The notes beneath the pieces were generated by a model. That model made no database searches and was not told the origin of the DNA. It saw nothing but the letters and a program-made list of their open reading frames with translations. From Planctomycetota bacterium (lineage in GTDB: Bacteria > Planctomycetota > UBA1135 > GCA-002686595), in assembly GCA_016779205.1 (NCBI GenBank), contig JADHOC010000017.1, positions 56,551 to 120,550 on the forward strand: DNA of 64,000 nt, given 5' to 3'. The translations under genes were made by a program, and so were the position numbers. Positions 28,331-38,161 of the stretch are shown here, one piece after another. The stretch's first letter is position 1; the number at the start of each line of letters is the position of its first letter.

Positions 28331-29692
28331 ATGCTCCACCCTGTCCCCACCGGCATGGTCCCGCTCGAGCCGCTGCCGCTAACCTCCGCGGCGAAGGTCG
28401 GCCGCCCGCGCGCCGCACGTCTGCTGGCCCTCGCCCTCACCCTGCTCCTTGCCGCCTTGCCGGTGGCGATGCTCCTCGTGCCGTGGCAGCAGAGCGTCCC
28501 GGGAAGCGGGCGCGTGAGCGCGGTCAACCCCCTGGACCGGATCCAGACGATCCGGGCGCCGGTTACCGGACGCCTCGCGGACCTGCGAGTTCGGGAGGGA
28601 TCCGTCGTGAGGAAGGGGGACGTGCTCGCCGAGATGGAGGACCTTGCCCAGGGGCTCGCGACTCGCCTGCAGCAGCAACTCCAGCTTGCGGTGGTCGAGC
28701 GCGAGTCAGCCCACGACCAGCTGGAGTCGCTTGACGCGCGAATCCTCCAGCTCGTAGACGAACGAGAGTTCGCCCTGCAAACCGCCCGCTCCGAACTCAA
28801 GGTCGCCATCGAGGCGGTGAACGCCGAGCGGGCGGTCCAGGTCGGCCTCCGCGCGGACCGAGACCAGAAGGAGACCGACTACCGCCGCAAGCAGCGACTC
28901 CTGCAGGGAGGAGCCAAGTCGACGCTGGAGTTCCAGGAGGCTGAGGCCACCTATGAGCAGGCCAAATCGAAGGTGGAAGCCTCGATCCGCCGGGTCGACC
29001 AGCTCCTCGCCGAGGAGGAGGCCCGGGCCGTCGAGATCGACCGCATCGCCGCCTCCATGCAGGCCAAGATCGACAAGGCGCGCGCCGACCGGAACGACGC
29101 CGACCAGAAGCTCCAGCAGATCAAGAAGAAGGTCAACGAGGCTGAGATCGCGTTCGATCGCCAGGCGACCCAAACGGTCTACGCGCCGCGCGACGGCACG
29201 GTCCTTCGGATCCACGGCGCCACGAACGCCGATCTCATCTCACGCGGTCAGCGCCTGATCGACTTCATGCCGGACACCGACGAGCTCGCCATCGAGTTCT
29301 GGGTACGCGGCGTCGACGCGCCGCTCGTAACGCCAGGGCGTAAGGCCCGCCTGGTCTTCGAGGGCTGGCCGGCGGTCCAGGCCGCCGGGTGGCCCTCGGT
29401 CGCCGTGGGCACCTTCGGTGGCATCGTGCAGCTCAGCGATGCCCAGGCCGGCCCCGATGGGCGCGTCCGGGTCCTCGTCACCCCGGACGGGGACGACGCC
29501 TCCTGGCCAAAGCGGCCCTTCCTCAGGCAAGGCGTCCGCGTCACCGGGTGGGTCCAGCTGGACACCGTGAGCGCCGGCTACGAGGTCTGGCGGCAATTGA
29601 ACGCCTTCCCCACCTCCGTCAGTGAGGAGCCGGACCCCGAAGCCGATGCCCGGAAGCCAGCTGACCAGCCCGCCCGCGGGAGCCAACGATGA
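28331..29692 (+). CDS. HlyD-family membrane fusion protein
   Basis: A 453-residue periplasmic adaptor. One N-terminal membrane segment (ARLLALALTLLLAALPVAML), then a lipoyl/barrel half (RIQTIRAPVTGRLADLRVREGSVVRKGDVLAEMEDL read in pieces), a long Glu/Lys/Ala-rich coiled coil (~105-290), the second lipoyl half (VYAPRDGTVLRIHG), and a beta-barrel C-terminus. It begins one base after the ABC stop and overlaps the TolC-like gene by ATGA, so the three are translated together. It would link the inner-membrane ABC protein to the outer-membrane channel. Confidence 0.93.
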   Translation: MLHPVPTGMVPLEPLPLTSAAKVGRPRAARLLALALTLLLAALPVAMLLVPWQQSVPGSGRVSAVNPLDRIQTIRAPVTGRLADLRVREGSVVRKGDVLAEMEDLAQGLATRLQQQLQLAVVERESAHDQLESLDARILQLVDEREFALQTARSELKVAIEAVNAERAVQVGLRADRDQKETDYRRKQRLLQGGAKSTLEFQEAEATYEQAKSKVEASIRRVDQLLAEEEARAVEIDRIAASMQAKIDKARADRNDADQKLQQIKKKVNEAEIAFDRQATQTVYAPRDGTVLRIHGATNADLISRGQRLIDFMPDTDELAIEFWVRGVDAPLVTPGRKARLVFEGWPAVQAAGWPSVAVGTFGGIVQLSDAQAGPDGRVRVLVTPDGDDASWPKRPFLRQGVRVTGWVQLDTVSAGYEVWRQLNAFPTSVSEEPDPEADARKPADQPARGSQR

Positions 29693-31284
29693 CCCTTTTT
29701 CTTCGGCGCTCACTGACCGTGATCCCGGTCGTCCTCGCGGCGGCGTGCACCTCGGCCGGACCGCGCCCGGTGCCCGTTTCCGCTCGGTACGACGACGACG
29801 CCCTCGAGCGCCTGCGGGTGGATCAGGGCCAGCACGAGGTGCACGCGCCTGCGCTCTTCGCGCTAGCGCCCGCGCCCGCCGCCGCGGCTCCTGAGGGGAG
29901 CTGGCCAACGGAGGCGGAGCGCATCGACGTGCTCTCCCTGGACGAGCTCTTGCGCTCTGTGGAGGCTCGCTTCCCCCTCATCCTTGCGGCCATCGAGGAG
30001 CTCGAGATAGCGGAGGGCGAACTGCTGTCCGCAGAGGGCGGCTTCGACCTTCGGCTCCGGACCGACGGTGCCGCGGAGTTGCAGGGGTATTACCAGAACG
30101 AGTCCGGCCGGGTGGCGCTGCTCCAACCCACCACCGCGTGGGGCGCCACTGTCTTCGGCGGCTACAAGTACGGAGGCGGCGACTTCCCCGTCTGGGAGGG
30201 CGACCGCCAGACCAACGCCGGCGGCGAGTTCCGCGCTGGCGTCCGACTCCCGCTCCTTGCAGGGCGTGAGATCGACAGCAGACGGCTCGCGCTCTGGCGT
30301 GCTCGCGTGACCCGAGCGAAAGCCGACCCCCTCGTCCTGCAGAAGCGGCTGGAGGCGACGCGCGAGGCCGCGATGGCGTACTGGACCTGGGTGGCCGCCG
30401 GCCAGAAGCGGGGCATCGCGAGGCGGCTCCTCGACCTCGCGGAGAGCCGCCAGGAGACGTTCGAGCTGAGCTATGCGGAGGGAGAGCTCGCCCGTGTCGT
30501 CCTCGCGGAGAACCGTCGGCTCGTGGTCGAGCGCGAGTCGATCCTGATCCAGGCCGACCGCGACCTGCAGCGCGCGGCGATCGCGCTCTCCCTGTTCTGG
30601 CGCGACGACTCAGGCGCGCCGAAGATCCCCGATGACGCCCGCCTCCCGGAGGAACTCCCCACCCCGTCGGACCCGGCGCGGATCACCCATGCCGACGATG
30701 GGAACCTCGCCCTGCAGCGGCGGCCTGAGATCCGAGCCTTGGAGCTCGCCCTGGAGGACATCGACCTTCAGGTCCGAAAGGCACAGAACGACGCGCTGCC
30801 GCGCTTCGATGTTGGCATCGCGGGGTCGAAGGACACCGGCGACGCCATCTCGGATCCGGACGACAAGGGCCCGTTCGCTTTCGATGTGTTCCTGACGCTG
30901 GACGTCCCGCTCCAGCGGCGCGGCGCGAGGGGAGCGGTCCGCGCCCTGGGCGCCCAGGAGGTCCAGATCGAACGGAAGCTGCAGCTCGCCCGGGATCAAG
31001 TCATCGCCGAGGTCAGCGATGCGCGCTCTGCCCTCTCCCAATCGTGGCTCCGCCTCGCCCAGGTACGCGAGAACGTACAGCTCGCGGAGGAGATCGAGCA
31101 GGTGGAACGACTTCGACTCGAGGAGGGAGACAGCGACCTCCTCCGGGTCAACCTCCGAGAGCAGCAGACCGCCTCCGCCGCCTCGATGCTGGTGGACGTG
31201 GTGGCCGAGCACTTCCGTGCCCTCGCGGAGTATCGAGCGAGCCTCGGCGTCTCTTACGACGAGTTCGTCCACACGGCACCCTGA
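29689..31284 (+). CDS. TolC-like outer-membrane efflux protein
   Basis: A 531-residue outer-membrane factor. The N-terminus (VIPVVLAAACTS) looks like a lipoprotein signal with the lipid-bearing Cys near residue 20. Two OEP-type halves of long helices with beta strands follow: LSLDELLRSVEARFPLILAA, then QRRPEIRALELALEDIDLQV in the second half, and PRFDVGIAGS followed by VFLTLDVPL strands. It completes the exporter with the ABC and HlyD genes. Starts on the ATGA overlap with the HlyD gene. Confidence 0.9.
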   Translation: MTLFLRRSLTVIPVVLAAACTSAGPRPVPVSARYDDDALERLRVDQGQHEVHAPALFALAPAPAAAAPEGSWPTEAERIDVLSLDELLRSVEARFPLILAAIEELEIAEGELLSAEGGFDLRLRTDGAAELQGYYQNESGRVALLQPTTAWGATVFGGYKYGGGDFPVWEGDRQTNAGGEFRAGVRLPLLAGREIDSRRLALWRARVTRAKADPLVLQKRLEATREAAMAYWTWVAAGQKRGIARRLLDLAESRQETFELSYAEGELARVVLAENRRLVVERESILIQADRDLQRAAIALSLFWRDDSGAPKIPDDARLPEELPTPSDPARITHADDGNLALQRRPEIRALELALEDIDLQVRKAQNDALPRFDVGIAGSKDTGDAISDPDDKGPFAFDVFLTLDVPLQRRGARGAVRALGAQEVQIERKLQLARDQVIAEVSDARSALSQSWLRLAQVRENVQLAEEIEQVERLRLEEGDSDLLRVNLREQQTASAASMLVDVVAEHFRALAEYRASLGVSYDEFVHTAP

Positions 31285-31395
31285 AGGTCCGCGCACCCGC
31301 CCTCCACGGGACCCAGCACACCGATCGCCTGGGAGGGAGTGCCTTCCCTGCCGGCCGGGGTGGCGCTCGGAGCAGGGAGCGGCGATGCTGACGGC

Positions 31396-32988
31396 GTGAG
31401 CCAGCCGAAGACCACCTGGGGCCTCCTCGAGCACGCCATCGGAGCGGGCCCCGACGAGCGGGCCATCGTCTCCGGCGGCCCTCCCGTCACGTACGCGGCC
31501 CTCCACCAGACCGCAGCGTCGCTCGCCACCGCTCTGCGCGACCGCGGCGTCCAGCGCGGAGACCGCGTGGCCCTGATGGAGCGCAACACACCGGCGTTCC
31601 TGACCTGGACCTTCGCCTGCGCCGGGGCGGGCGCCGTGCTCGTCCCCCTGAACCACCGGCTCGCCGCGGCCGAGCTCAGGGAGGTCCTCGCGGATGCAAC
31701 GCCGAAGCTGGTCCTGGCCCATGAGGACTTCCGCCCCGTGCTGGACGCGGCCCTCGAGGGGCTCGACGCGCCGCCCCCCGCGGCGTGGCTCGGCACGGGC
31801 GCCGGGAGCTCCCCCATGGGCCTGGGGTTGGCCGAGCTCCCCGGCCCGGCGTTCCTGCCCGCGCCCTGCGAGCCCGACGACGTGTGCCATCTCTACTACA
31901 CGAGCGGTACCACCGGCCGCCCCAAGGGCGTCCCCCTCACCCACCGCAACGTCGTTCAGCACGCCCTCGCCGCCACGAGCGAGCTGGACCTCGCGGGGGA
32001 CGACGTGTGGGGCCACATCGCCCCCATGTTCCACCTGGCGGACGCGTGGGCGAGCCTCGCCATCACCGCCGTCGCCGGCCAGCACGCCTTCCTGCCGGAG
32101 TTCGAAGCCGAGGCGGCCCTGGCCATGATGGCGGCGCGGGGCGTGACCGTCTCCAACCTGGTGCCCGTCATGCTCCAGCGCATGCTCGCCGCCGCGCCCG
32201 GCTGCGGCTTCACCGGCGGCAGCCTGCGCCTCGTGCTCTCCGGCGGCGCCCCCATCGCCCCCGCCGCGGTGCGCGAGGTCCTCGAGACCTTCGGCTGCGA
32301 GTACGTGCAGACGTACGGCCTCACCGAGACCAGCCCCTACCTGACCCTCTCCGTGCTCGAGCCGAAGCACCGCGAGCTCAGCGAGGAGGCGCAGCTCGCC
32401 CGCCGCGCCCGCACGGGCCGGCCCTTCGAGACCGTCGAACTCCGGGTCGTGGATGACGATGGCCGCCCGGTCCCCCGGGACGACCGGAGCGTCGGCGAGA
32501 TCATCGCCCGCGGCTCCACCGTGACGCCCGGCTACTGGAACCGCCCCGAGGAGACGGCCCAGGCCTTCCGGGACGGCTGGTTCCACACGGGGGACCTCGC
32601 CACCATCGACAAGGAGGGCTGGCTGAACATCGTGGACCGCAAGAAGGACATGATCCTCAGCGGCGGCGAGAACGTGTACTCCACCGAGGTCGAGAACGCC
32701 CTCTACGAGCACCCCGCGGTCCTCGAGTGCGCCGCCTACGGCGTCCCCTCCGCAAAGTGGGGCGAGGAGGTCCGGGCCGCCGTGGTCCTCTCCGCCGACG
32801 CCACCGCCGAGGCGCTCAAAGAGCACTGCCGCGCGCACCTCGCGGGCTACAAGGTCCCCAAGCAGATCGAGCTCCTCTCCGAGCTCCCCAAGACCGGCTC
32901 CGGCAAGATCTCCAAGCAGCGGCTGCGAGATGGCGCCGACGGCGGCGCCAGCGTGTCCCCCAGGTCCTCACAGGACCCTGCCCCCTGA
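31396..32988 (+). CDS. AMP-dependent acyl-CoA synthetase/ligase
   Basis: A 530-residue ANL-family enzyme that activates a carboxylic acid to an acyl-AMP and then a thioester. Motifs: YYTSGTTGRPKGVPLTH (P-loop-like A3), QTYGLTETSP (A5), GWFHTGDLATIDKEGWL (A7), RKKDMILSGGENVY (A8) and the catalytic Lys in KTGSGKISKQRL (A10). Substrate not assignable; medium- or long-chain fatty acids are usual. I chose the GTG at 31396 (GGAG upstream); a GTG at 31339 is possible but gives a non-homologous leader. Confidence 0.9.
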   Translation: MSQPKTTWGLLEHAIGAGPDERAIVSGGPPVTYAALHQTAASLATALRDRGVQRGDRVALMERNTPAFLTWTFACAGAGAVLVPLNHRLAAAELREVLADATPKLVLAHEDFRPVLDAALEGLDAPPPAAWLGTGAGSSPMGLGLAELPGPAFLPAPCEPDDVCHLYYTSGTTGRPKGVPLTHRNVVQHALAATSELDLAGDDVWGHIAPMFHLADAWASLAITAVAGQHAFLPEFEAEAALAMMAARGVTVSNLVPVMLQRMLAAAPGCGFTGGSLRLVLSGGAPIAPAAVREVLETFGCEYVQTYGLTETSPYLTLSVLEPKHRELSEEAQLARRARTGRPFETVELRVVDDDGRPVPRDDRSVGEIIARGSTVTPGYWNRPEETAQAFRDGWFHTGDLATIDKEGWLNIVDRKKDMILSGGENVYSTEVENALYEHPAVLECAAYGVPSAKWGEEVRAAVVLSADATAEALKEHCRAHLAGYKVPKQIELLSELPKTGSGKISKQRLRDGADGGASVSPRSSQDPAP

Positions 32989-32990
32989 TC

Positions 32991-33506
32991 ATGAAGAACC
33001 TCCTTGTCTCCTGCGCCCTCGTCCTCGGCTCGGCCTGCGCCTCCACCGAGGACTCCCTCGAAGTGGTCGAGGCCGATGAGTCGATCCGGGCTCCCATGTT
33101 CGACGCGGTCGCCGCCCTCGAGGGGCGCTGGGTCTCGACCACTCCCTACGGCGAGATGGTGCACGTGTTCGAGGTCACCTCGTCCGGGTCGGCGGTTCGG
33201 GAGCTCATGGGCCCCGGCACCGAGCACGAGATGACGAACATGTACACCCTCGACGGCAACAGCCTCACCATGACGCACTACTGCGGCGCGGGGAACCAGC
33301 CGTTCATGCGCGCGCGCGCCCTCGACGGCGATCGCCTCGAGTTCGAGGCGGTCAGCGTGCGGGACCTCAAGGACCCTGCAGAACACTACATGGGCGCCAT
33401 GACCCTGGTCTTCCTGGGCGAAGACCACGTCGAGCAGCACTGGACCTCGATCATCGGAGAGGACGTTGCTGAGATGGGCGTCTTCGACCTGCGACGAGAC
33501 GGTTGA
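32991..33506 (+). CDS. Small lipoprotein with DUF1579-like features
   Basis: A 171-residue exported protein with a lipoprotein signal (VLGSACAS, Cys near residue 16). The mature part contains ALEGRWVSTTPYG and MGAMTLVFLGEDHVEQHW, which give a small beta-barrel feel like DUF1579/lipocalin-like proteins. Function unknown. It starts 2 nt after the synthetase stop, so it is co-transcribed. Confidence 0.8.
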   Translation: MKNLLVSCALVLGSACASTEDSLEVVEADESIRAPMFDAVAALEGRWVSTTPYGEMVHVFEVTSSGSAVRELMGPGTEHEMTNMYTLDGNSLTMTHYCGAGNQPFMRARALDGDRLEFEAVSVRDLKDPAEHYMGAMTLVFLGEDHVEQHWTSIIGEDVAEMGVFDLRRDG

Positions 33507-33577
33507 ACGCCCCCTGACCTCGTCGTCCTCCGCATCGAGAACCCGTGACCTCCGCCCACCAGGAGAACCCGAGCCCC

Positions 33578-34126
33578 ATGAAGAGAGTCCTGACCCGAGT
33601 CCTCGCCGCGCTGATCCTGCTGGTGGCCGCCACCACCGTCGCGGGGTCGCTGATGCCGACCACCTACCGGATCGAGCGCGTCGCCACGATCAACGCCGGC
33701 CCCGCCGCCATCCATGCCCACGTCGCCGACCTCCAGAAGTGGCCAGCGTGGGCTCCCTGGGAGGAGGAGGACCCCTCCATCGTCACGACCTACGGGGAGA
33801 AGACCGTCGGGGTCGGGGCCAGCCAGACCTGGACCTCGGACCAGGGGGACGGAGAGCTGACGCTCACCAAGGCCGACCCGATGACCGGCATCGCGTACGA
33901 GATGGCCTTCATCATGGACGGCCGACGGGCCCCGGCCGACTGCGCCATGACCTATGCGGAGGCCGGAGGGTCCACCACCGTGACCTGGACCATGGAGGGC
34001 GACGTCGCCGACTTCATGCCGAGGGCGCTGGCCGGGCTGATGACGCCCTTGATGGACGCGCAGATCAGCGACATGTTCGACAGGGGCCTCCAGAGCCTCA
34101 AGGGGCGCGTGGAGTCCGGCGGCTGA
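33578..34126 (+). CDS. SRPBCC/polyketide-cyclase-like protein with N-terminal membrane anchor
   Basis: A 182-residue protein: a hydrophobic N-terminus (VLAALILLVAATTVAG), then a START/SRPBCC domain recognisable from YRIERVATINAGPAAIHAHVADL, WPAWAPWEEEDPS and the regular beta strands that follow. These proteins bind hydrophobic ligands. AGGAG upstream supports the ATG at 33578 over the GTG at 33545. Same strand as the preceding lipoprotein. Confidence 0.85.
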   Translation: MKRVLTRVLAALILLVAATTVAGSLMPTTYRIERVATINAGPAAIHAHVADLQKWPAWAPWEEEDPSIVTTYGEKTVGVGASQTWTSDQGDGELTLTKADPMTGIAYEMAFIMDGRRAPADCAMTYAEAGGSTTVTWTMEGDVADFMPRALAGLMTPLMDAQISDMFDRGLQSLKGRVESGG

Positions 34127-34175
34127 GCGGAGGCGCGTCCCCTCGCGCGGTCCTGATTCAGGACGAACCGGTCCA

Positions 34176-34188
34176 GGGCCGTCGGCCC
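34176..34188 (+). terminator. Weak GC hairpin after the SRPBCC gene
   Basis: GGGCC-GTC-GGCCC, a 5-bp stem about 50 nt after the stop at 34126. No T-tract; only weakly supported. Confidence 0.15.
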
Positions 34189-34267
34189 CCCTCACGCTGA
34201 GCCGCTTGTGGGATGGTGGCCTGGCCGATAGGTTGCGGAGGACGCCCGGAGGGGTTGACGACCGTCC

Positions 34268-36613
34268 ATGGGCCAACCGCAGCAACCGATTTCGCTCCGC
34301 TCCTGCGGGGGGCGAGAGGCCCTGCTCCGCCGCCTGGGTGTCGGGCTCCTCATCGTGCCCGCTCCCCTCTTCGCGTCGATCCACTCGACGGCCGAGGCCT
34401 CCCGAACCACGGAACGCTCCGGCGCCGACGAGCGGGCCTTCGACGAGGCAGTGCGGCCGTTCCTGAAGCGCTACTGCGCGAGGTGCCACAACGGCACCAG
34501 GGCCGAGGGCGACGTCAACCTCGTCGAGATCAGCCCCTTCCTGGCCGAAGGGCAGGACATGGAGCTCTGGAAGACGGTGCTGCTGCAGCTCGTCGTGGAG
34601 GCCATGCCCCCCTCCGACGGGAAGCAGCCCAAGGCGAGCGAGCGGGGCGCCGTGACCCGCTGGATCGACGGTGAGCTCGCGAAGTCAGGGAACCAGTCGG
34701 ACATCTACGCCAAGCTGAAGAGCCCCTCGTTCGCCAATCACGTCGACCACGAGAAGCTGTTCAGCGGCGAGGTCGACGTCGAGCCCTTCTCCCCTGCGCG
34801 GCTGTGGCGCACCAGCCCCAACGTGTTCGACAGCATCAAGTCGAGCTACGGCGGCGACCCCACCCACCTCCGGCAGCCGTTCCTGCTGGAGGACAAGATG
34901 GGCATCAAGGACTACGCGGACCTCCTCTTCGCCGACTCCGCCGTCGTGAACACGCTGGTCAGCAACGCCGGCGCCGCGGCCGACGTCCTCATCGAGAGGC
35001 GCTATGCCGCCCTCGCCGCGTCCGGCGCGATTCCTGACGAGGCCACCGTCGTCCCGATCCTCCGCGACCGATTCGAGGCCGTCGTCTACCGCGCGCCCAC
35101 CCGGCGCGAGGAGGAGGACTACTTCCGACTCTTCCAGGACGCCGCGCGAGAGGGCGGCACCGCGGAGGCGCTCCGGGTCGTCCTGATGGCCGTCATGCTG
35201 CACCACGAGTCCGTCTACCGACTGGAGATCGGGCTGGGGAAGCGGGCCAGCCAGGGGCGGCGGATGCTCTCGAGCACCGAGCTCGCCTTCGCCATCGCCT
35301 ACGCGCTCACCGACCGACGCCCCGACCAGGCCTTGATGCAGGCCGCCCGTGAGGGGCGGCTCGAGGACCGCGCGGACGTCCAGCGGGAGGTGGAGCGCAT
35401 CCTCGCCGACCCCGAGGTCAAGAAGCCGCGGACGCTGCGCTTCTTCCAGGAGTTCTTCGGCTACGCCCAGGCCCACAAGATCTTCAAGGACGAGAAGCGC
35501 TCCGGCGGATTCGCCTACTACGGCGAGAACTACCCCGAGATGTACGAGCGCGAGGCGGACTTCTTCGTGCTGAACATCCTGGAGGAGGACCGGGACGTCT
35601 TCGAGCGGATGCTCACCTCGGACGAGTACTTCATCCTCAACCGACAGACGTTCCGCAACACGGTCTACGACTTCTATCGGCGCAACCAGGCGCAGCTGGA
35701 CGCGGGGGAGTTTCCCGAGGCCAAGCAGACCGAGCTCCTCGCGCGGCTCGATCTTCGTGGCTGGGACGAGCTCAACGAGAAGTACCACCTGCACAAGTTC
35801 AACCGGGGCTTCGACGGCAGCATCCGCGCCATCAAGCAGATCGTGAAGGAGTGCCGCGAGTGGAAGCACTCGGAGGACGAGGAGTTCCTGCTGCACGGGA
35901 TGCAGCCGCTCTACCTGAAGTACCCGATGGTCTACGACCTGACGGACGACGAGCAGGACTTCCTGCTCCCCCAGCCCTACAAGCGCCCCCACCGGGCCGG
36001 GATGCTGACGCATCCGGCCTGGCTGATCGCCCACTCGCTCAATGACGCAACAGACCCCATCCGCCGCGGCAAGTGGGTCCGCGAGCGTCTGCTCGCCGGC
36101 GTGGTGCCCGACATCCCGATCACCGTCGACGCCACCGTCCCGGAGGACCACGGCAAGACGCTGAGGGAGCGGCTGGAGGTCACGGAGCGCCCCGAGTGCT
36201 GGCGCTGCCACGCCAAGATGAACCCGCTCGGCCACGCCTTCGAGGTGTACGACGACCTGGGTCGCTACCGGGAGACCGAGGTCATCGGGGACGGCAGCAG
36301 CAAGCCGGTGAACGCCCGGGGTGTCCTGGACGGCACCGACGAGCCGGACATCGACGGCGAAGTCGAGGACGCGTTGGACCTGATCCAGCGCCTTGCCCGC
36401 TCCGACCGGGCCCGCCAGTCCATCATCCGTCATGTGTTCCGCTACTACATGGGAAGGAACGAGGCGCTGAGCGACTCGAAGACCCTGATCGCAGCGGACG
36501 AGGCGTACGTCGAGAGCGGAGGGAGCTACCGTGCCCTGATCACGTCCCTCCTCACGTCGGATTCGTTCCTCTACCGCAAGGACGTCCGGCCCGCGGGCCG
36601 GCAAGGACAATGA
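34268..36613 (+). CDS. Planctomycete-type DUF1592/DUF1588/DUF1585 protein with c-type heme site
   Basis: A 781-residue exported protein. After a signal sequence (~20-45) comes a cytochrome-c-like segment with the heme motif CARCH (RYCARCHNGT) and AMPPSDGKQP. The DUF1587/1592 region follows (RFEAVVYRAPTRREEEDYF), then DUF1588 (HRAGMLTHPAWLIAHS, RGKWVRERLLAGVVPD, and a second CxxCH in ECWRCHAKMNPLGHAFE) and DUF1585 (ARSDRARQSIIRHVFRYYMG). Such proteins are abundant in Planctomycetes and some Verrucomicrobia and Myxobacteria; function is unproven. The stop overlaps the start of the DUF1552 gene. Confidence 0.93.
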   Translation: MGQPQQPISLRSCGGREALLRRLGVGLLIVPAPLFASIHSTAEASRTTERSGADERAFDEAVRPFLKRYCARCHNGTRAEGDVNLVEISPFLAEGQDMELWKTVLLQLVVEAMPPSDGKQPKASERGAVTRWIDGELAKSGNQSDIYAKLKSPSFANHVDHEKLFSGEVDVEPFSPARLWRTSPNVFDSIKSSYGGDPTHLRQPFLLEDKMGIKDYADLLFADSAVVNTLVSNAGAAADVLIERRYAALAASGAIPDEATVVPILRDRFEAVVYRAPTRREEEDYFRLFQDAAREGGTAEALRVVLMAVMLHHESVYRLEIGLGKRASQGRRMLSSTELAFAIAYALTDRRPDQALMQAAREGRLEDRADVQREVERILADPEVKKPRTLRFFQEFFGYAQAHKIFKDEKRSGGFAYYGENYPEMYEREADFFVLNILEEDRDVFERMLTSDEYFILNRQTFRNTVYDFYRRNQAQLDAGEFPEAKQTELLARLDLRGWDELNEKYHLHKFNRGFDGSIRAIKQIVKECREWKHSEDEEFLLHGMQPLYLKYPMVYDLTDDEQDFLLPQPYKRPHRAGMLTHPAWLIAHSLNDATDPIRRGKWVRERLLAGVVPDIPITVDATVPEDHGKTLRERLEVTERPECWRCHAKMNPLGHAFEVYDDLGRYRETEVIGDGSSKPVNARGVLDGTDEPDIDGEVEDALDLIQRLARSDRARQSIIRHVFRYYMGRNEALSDSKTLIAADEAYVESGGSYRALITSLLTSDSFLYRKDVRPAGRQGQ

Positions 36614-37995
36614 ACTACTCACGACGCGAGATCATGAGGGGGCTCTCCCTCGGGGTAGGCAGCGCGCTGCTCTCCCCGTTGATGCGGCACGTCCAGCTCC
36701 AGGCAGACGGCCGAGGGGACCTGTTCCCGAGCCGCTTCGTCTTTGTCGTCAAGTCCAGCGGCATCGTGCCGGAGGGGGTCACCCCGGCGGCCTTCAAGAG
36801 CGCAGGCGCGAGCCCCGACCTCGTCAACGCGGACCTGAGCCGGGTCGCGCTCCCGGAGTCCATGGGCGCCCTGGAGCCCTTCAAGGACCAGCTCTCCATC
36901 GTGCAGGGCCTCTCCGGCAAGATGTGCCGCGGCGGGCACTCGAGCTACTTCGGCATGATGGCGGCGTACATGACCGGCGGCGAGTTCGACGCGGGCACGG
37001 TCGTGCGGGCGACCGCGGACGCCGAGCTGGCCAAGCTCAACCCCGCGCCCTTCAACCACGTGGCGCTGGCCGTCAAGGGCAAGGCCCTCGGCAAGGGATA
37101 CGGGGGCACCATGTATCCCGGCATCACGGCGGTGGGCCCGGGCAAGGAGCTGCCCTTCCAGGGGTCGCCCGACGTGGCCTATGAGCAGCTCTTCGGCTCC
37201 GCCGTGTCCGCCACCGAGAGCGGCCAGAAGCGCTTCCGGCTGCAGCGGAACCTGTTCGACTTCATGGTCGACGACCTCAAGAAGGTGCGGAAGGAGATCC
37301 CCTCATCGGAGCGCGGCAAGCTCGACGCCTACCTCAACTCCTTCGAGGAGCTGCAGGTGCGCCACAGCCGGCTGTCCGGGATGAAGCGCCAGATCAAGGA
37401 GCACGCCCCCGCGTTCTCCGACAAGTTCACGGCGGAGCCCGAGGAGCTCCGCCAGGAGGCGCACTTCGACCTCGCCGCGGCCGCGCTGATCGCAGGCTTG
37501 ACCAACGTCGTCACGATCCGCCTGGACAACATCAACACCACCTACACGCAGCTGGGGATCGACAAGCACAACCACGGCATCGGGCACGACGAGGGCACGC
37601 GGCCCCAGGCCGAGTACCGCGACATCATTCGCAAGCACCACAGCGGGCTCCTGGCGGGCCTTGCAGGGAAGCTGAAGGCGGTCCCCGAGGGAGACGGGAA
37701 CCTCCTGGACCGGACCATGATCGTCTTCCTCTCCGACTCGGGGGACGCCCACCACGGCTCCTGCTTCCAGTGGCCCTACGTGGTCGTGGGCGGCTGCAGC
37801 GGCAAGCTGAAGCTACCGGGTCGATACCTGCGCTTCCCTGAATACGGCGAGCCCGGCTGCCGCACCATCGCGGACTGGTGGACCACCGTCCTCAACGCCC
37901 ACGGCAATCCGGTCGGGTTCTTCGGCAACGAGGACCTCGTGCTCAAGCAGAACGGCGTCTCCCACGCCGGGCCGCTGACCGAACTCCTGGCGTAG
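36610..37995 (+). CDS. DUF1552 protein, partner of the DUF1592 protein
   Basis: A 461-residue protein that begins with a Tat-like signal (SRREIMRGLSLGVGSALL). The DUF1552 pattern is seen in SRFVFVVKSSGIVPEGVTP, MCRGGHSSYFGMMAAYMTGG, VTIRLDNINTTYTQLGID, and HNHGIGHDEG with later IVFLSDSGDAHHGS. Distantly, DUF1552 has the layout of alkaline-phosphatase-like or sulfatase-like folds, but catalysis is not established. The ATGA overlap with the DUF1592 gene shows a two-gene operon, the usual arrangement for this pair. Confidence 0.93.
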   Translation: MNYSRREIMRGLSLGVGSALLSPLMRHVQLQADGRGDLFPSRFVFVVKSSGIVPEGVTPAAFKSAGASPDLVNADLSRVALPESMGALEPFKDQLSIVQGLSGKMCRGGHSSYFGMMAAYMTGGEFDAGTVVRATADAELAKLNPAPFNHVALAVKGKALGKGYGGTMYPGITAVGPGKELPFQGSPDVAYEQLFGSAVSATESGQKRFRLQRNLFDFMVDDLKKVRKEIPSSERGKLDAYLNSFEELQVRHSRLSGMKRQIKEHAPAFSDKFTAEPEELRQEAHFDLAAAALIAGLTNVVTIRLDNINTTYTQLGIDKHNHGIGHDEGTRPQAEYRDIIRKHHSGLLAGLAGKLKAVPEGDGNLLDRTMIVFLSDSGDAHHGSCFQWPYVVVGGCSGKLKLPGRYLRFPEYGEPGCRTIADWWTTVLNAHGNPVGFFGNEDLVLKQNGVSHAGPLTELLA

Positions 37996-38161
37996 TCACG
38001 GCGGCGCCTCGCCCGACCGAAGCCACGGGGGGGGCAGGACCCGGTGGGCGACGCAGGGGCCGAGGGTGGCCGGGGAAACCGCAGGTCGCGGGAACTCCCC
38101 CGGGCCTGGCGGCATCAGCGCGGCAGCCGCACCCCGTGAGCTACGGGGCGGCGCCAGGCGC

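Noticed and set aside
28331..31284. Frameshift or decay of the exporter operon to match its degenerate ABC protein
   Set aside because: The HlyD and TolC genes are intact, full-length and tightly coupled, so the operon does not look like a pseudogene cluster.
34151..34165. Short inverted repeat GTCCTGATTCAGGAC as an operator
   Set aside because: Only a 5-7-bp stem with no partner copy elsewhere in the window; too weak to call.
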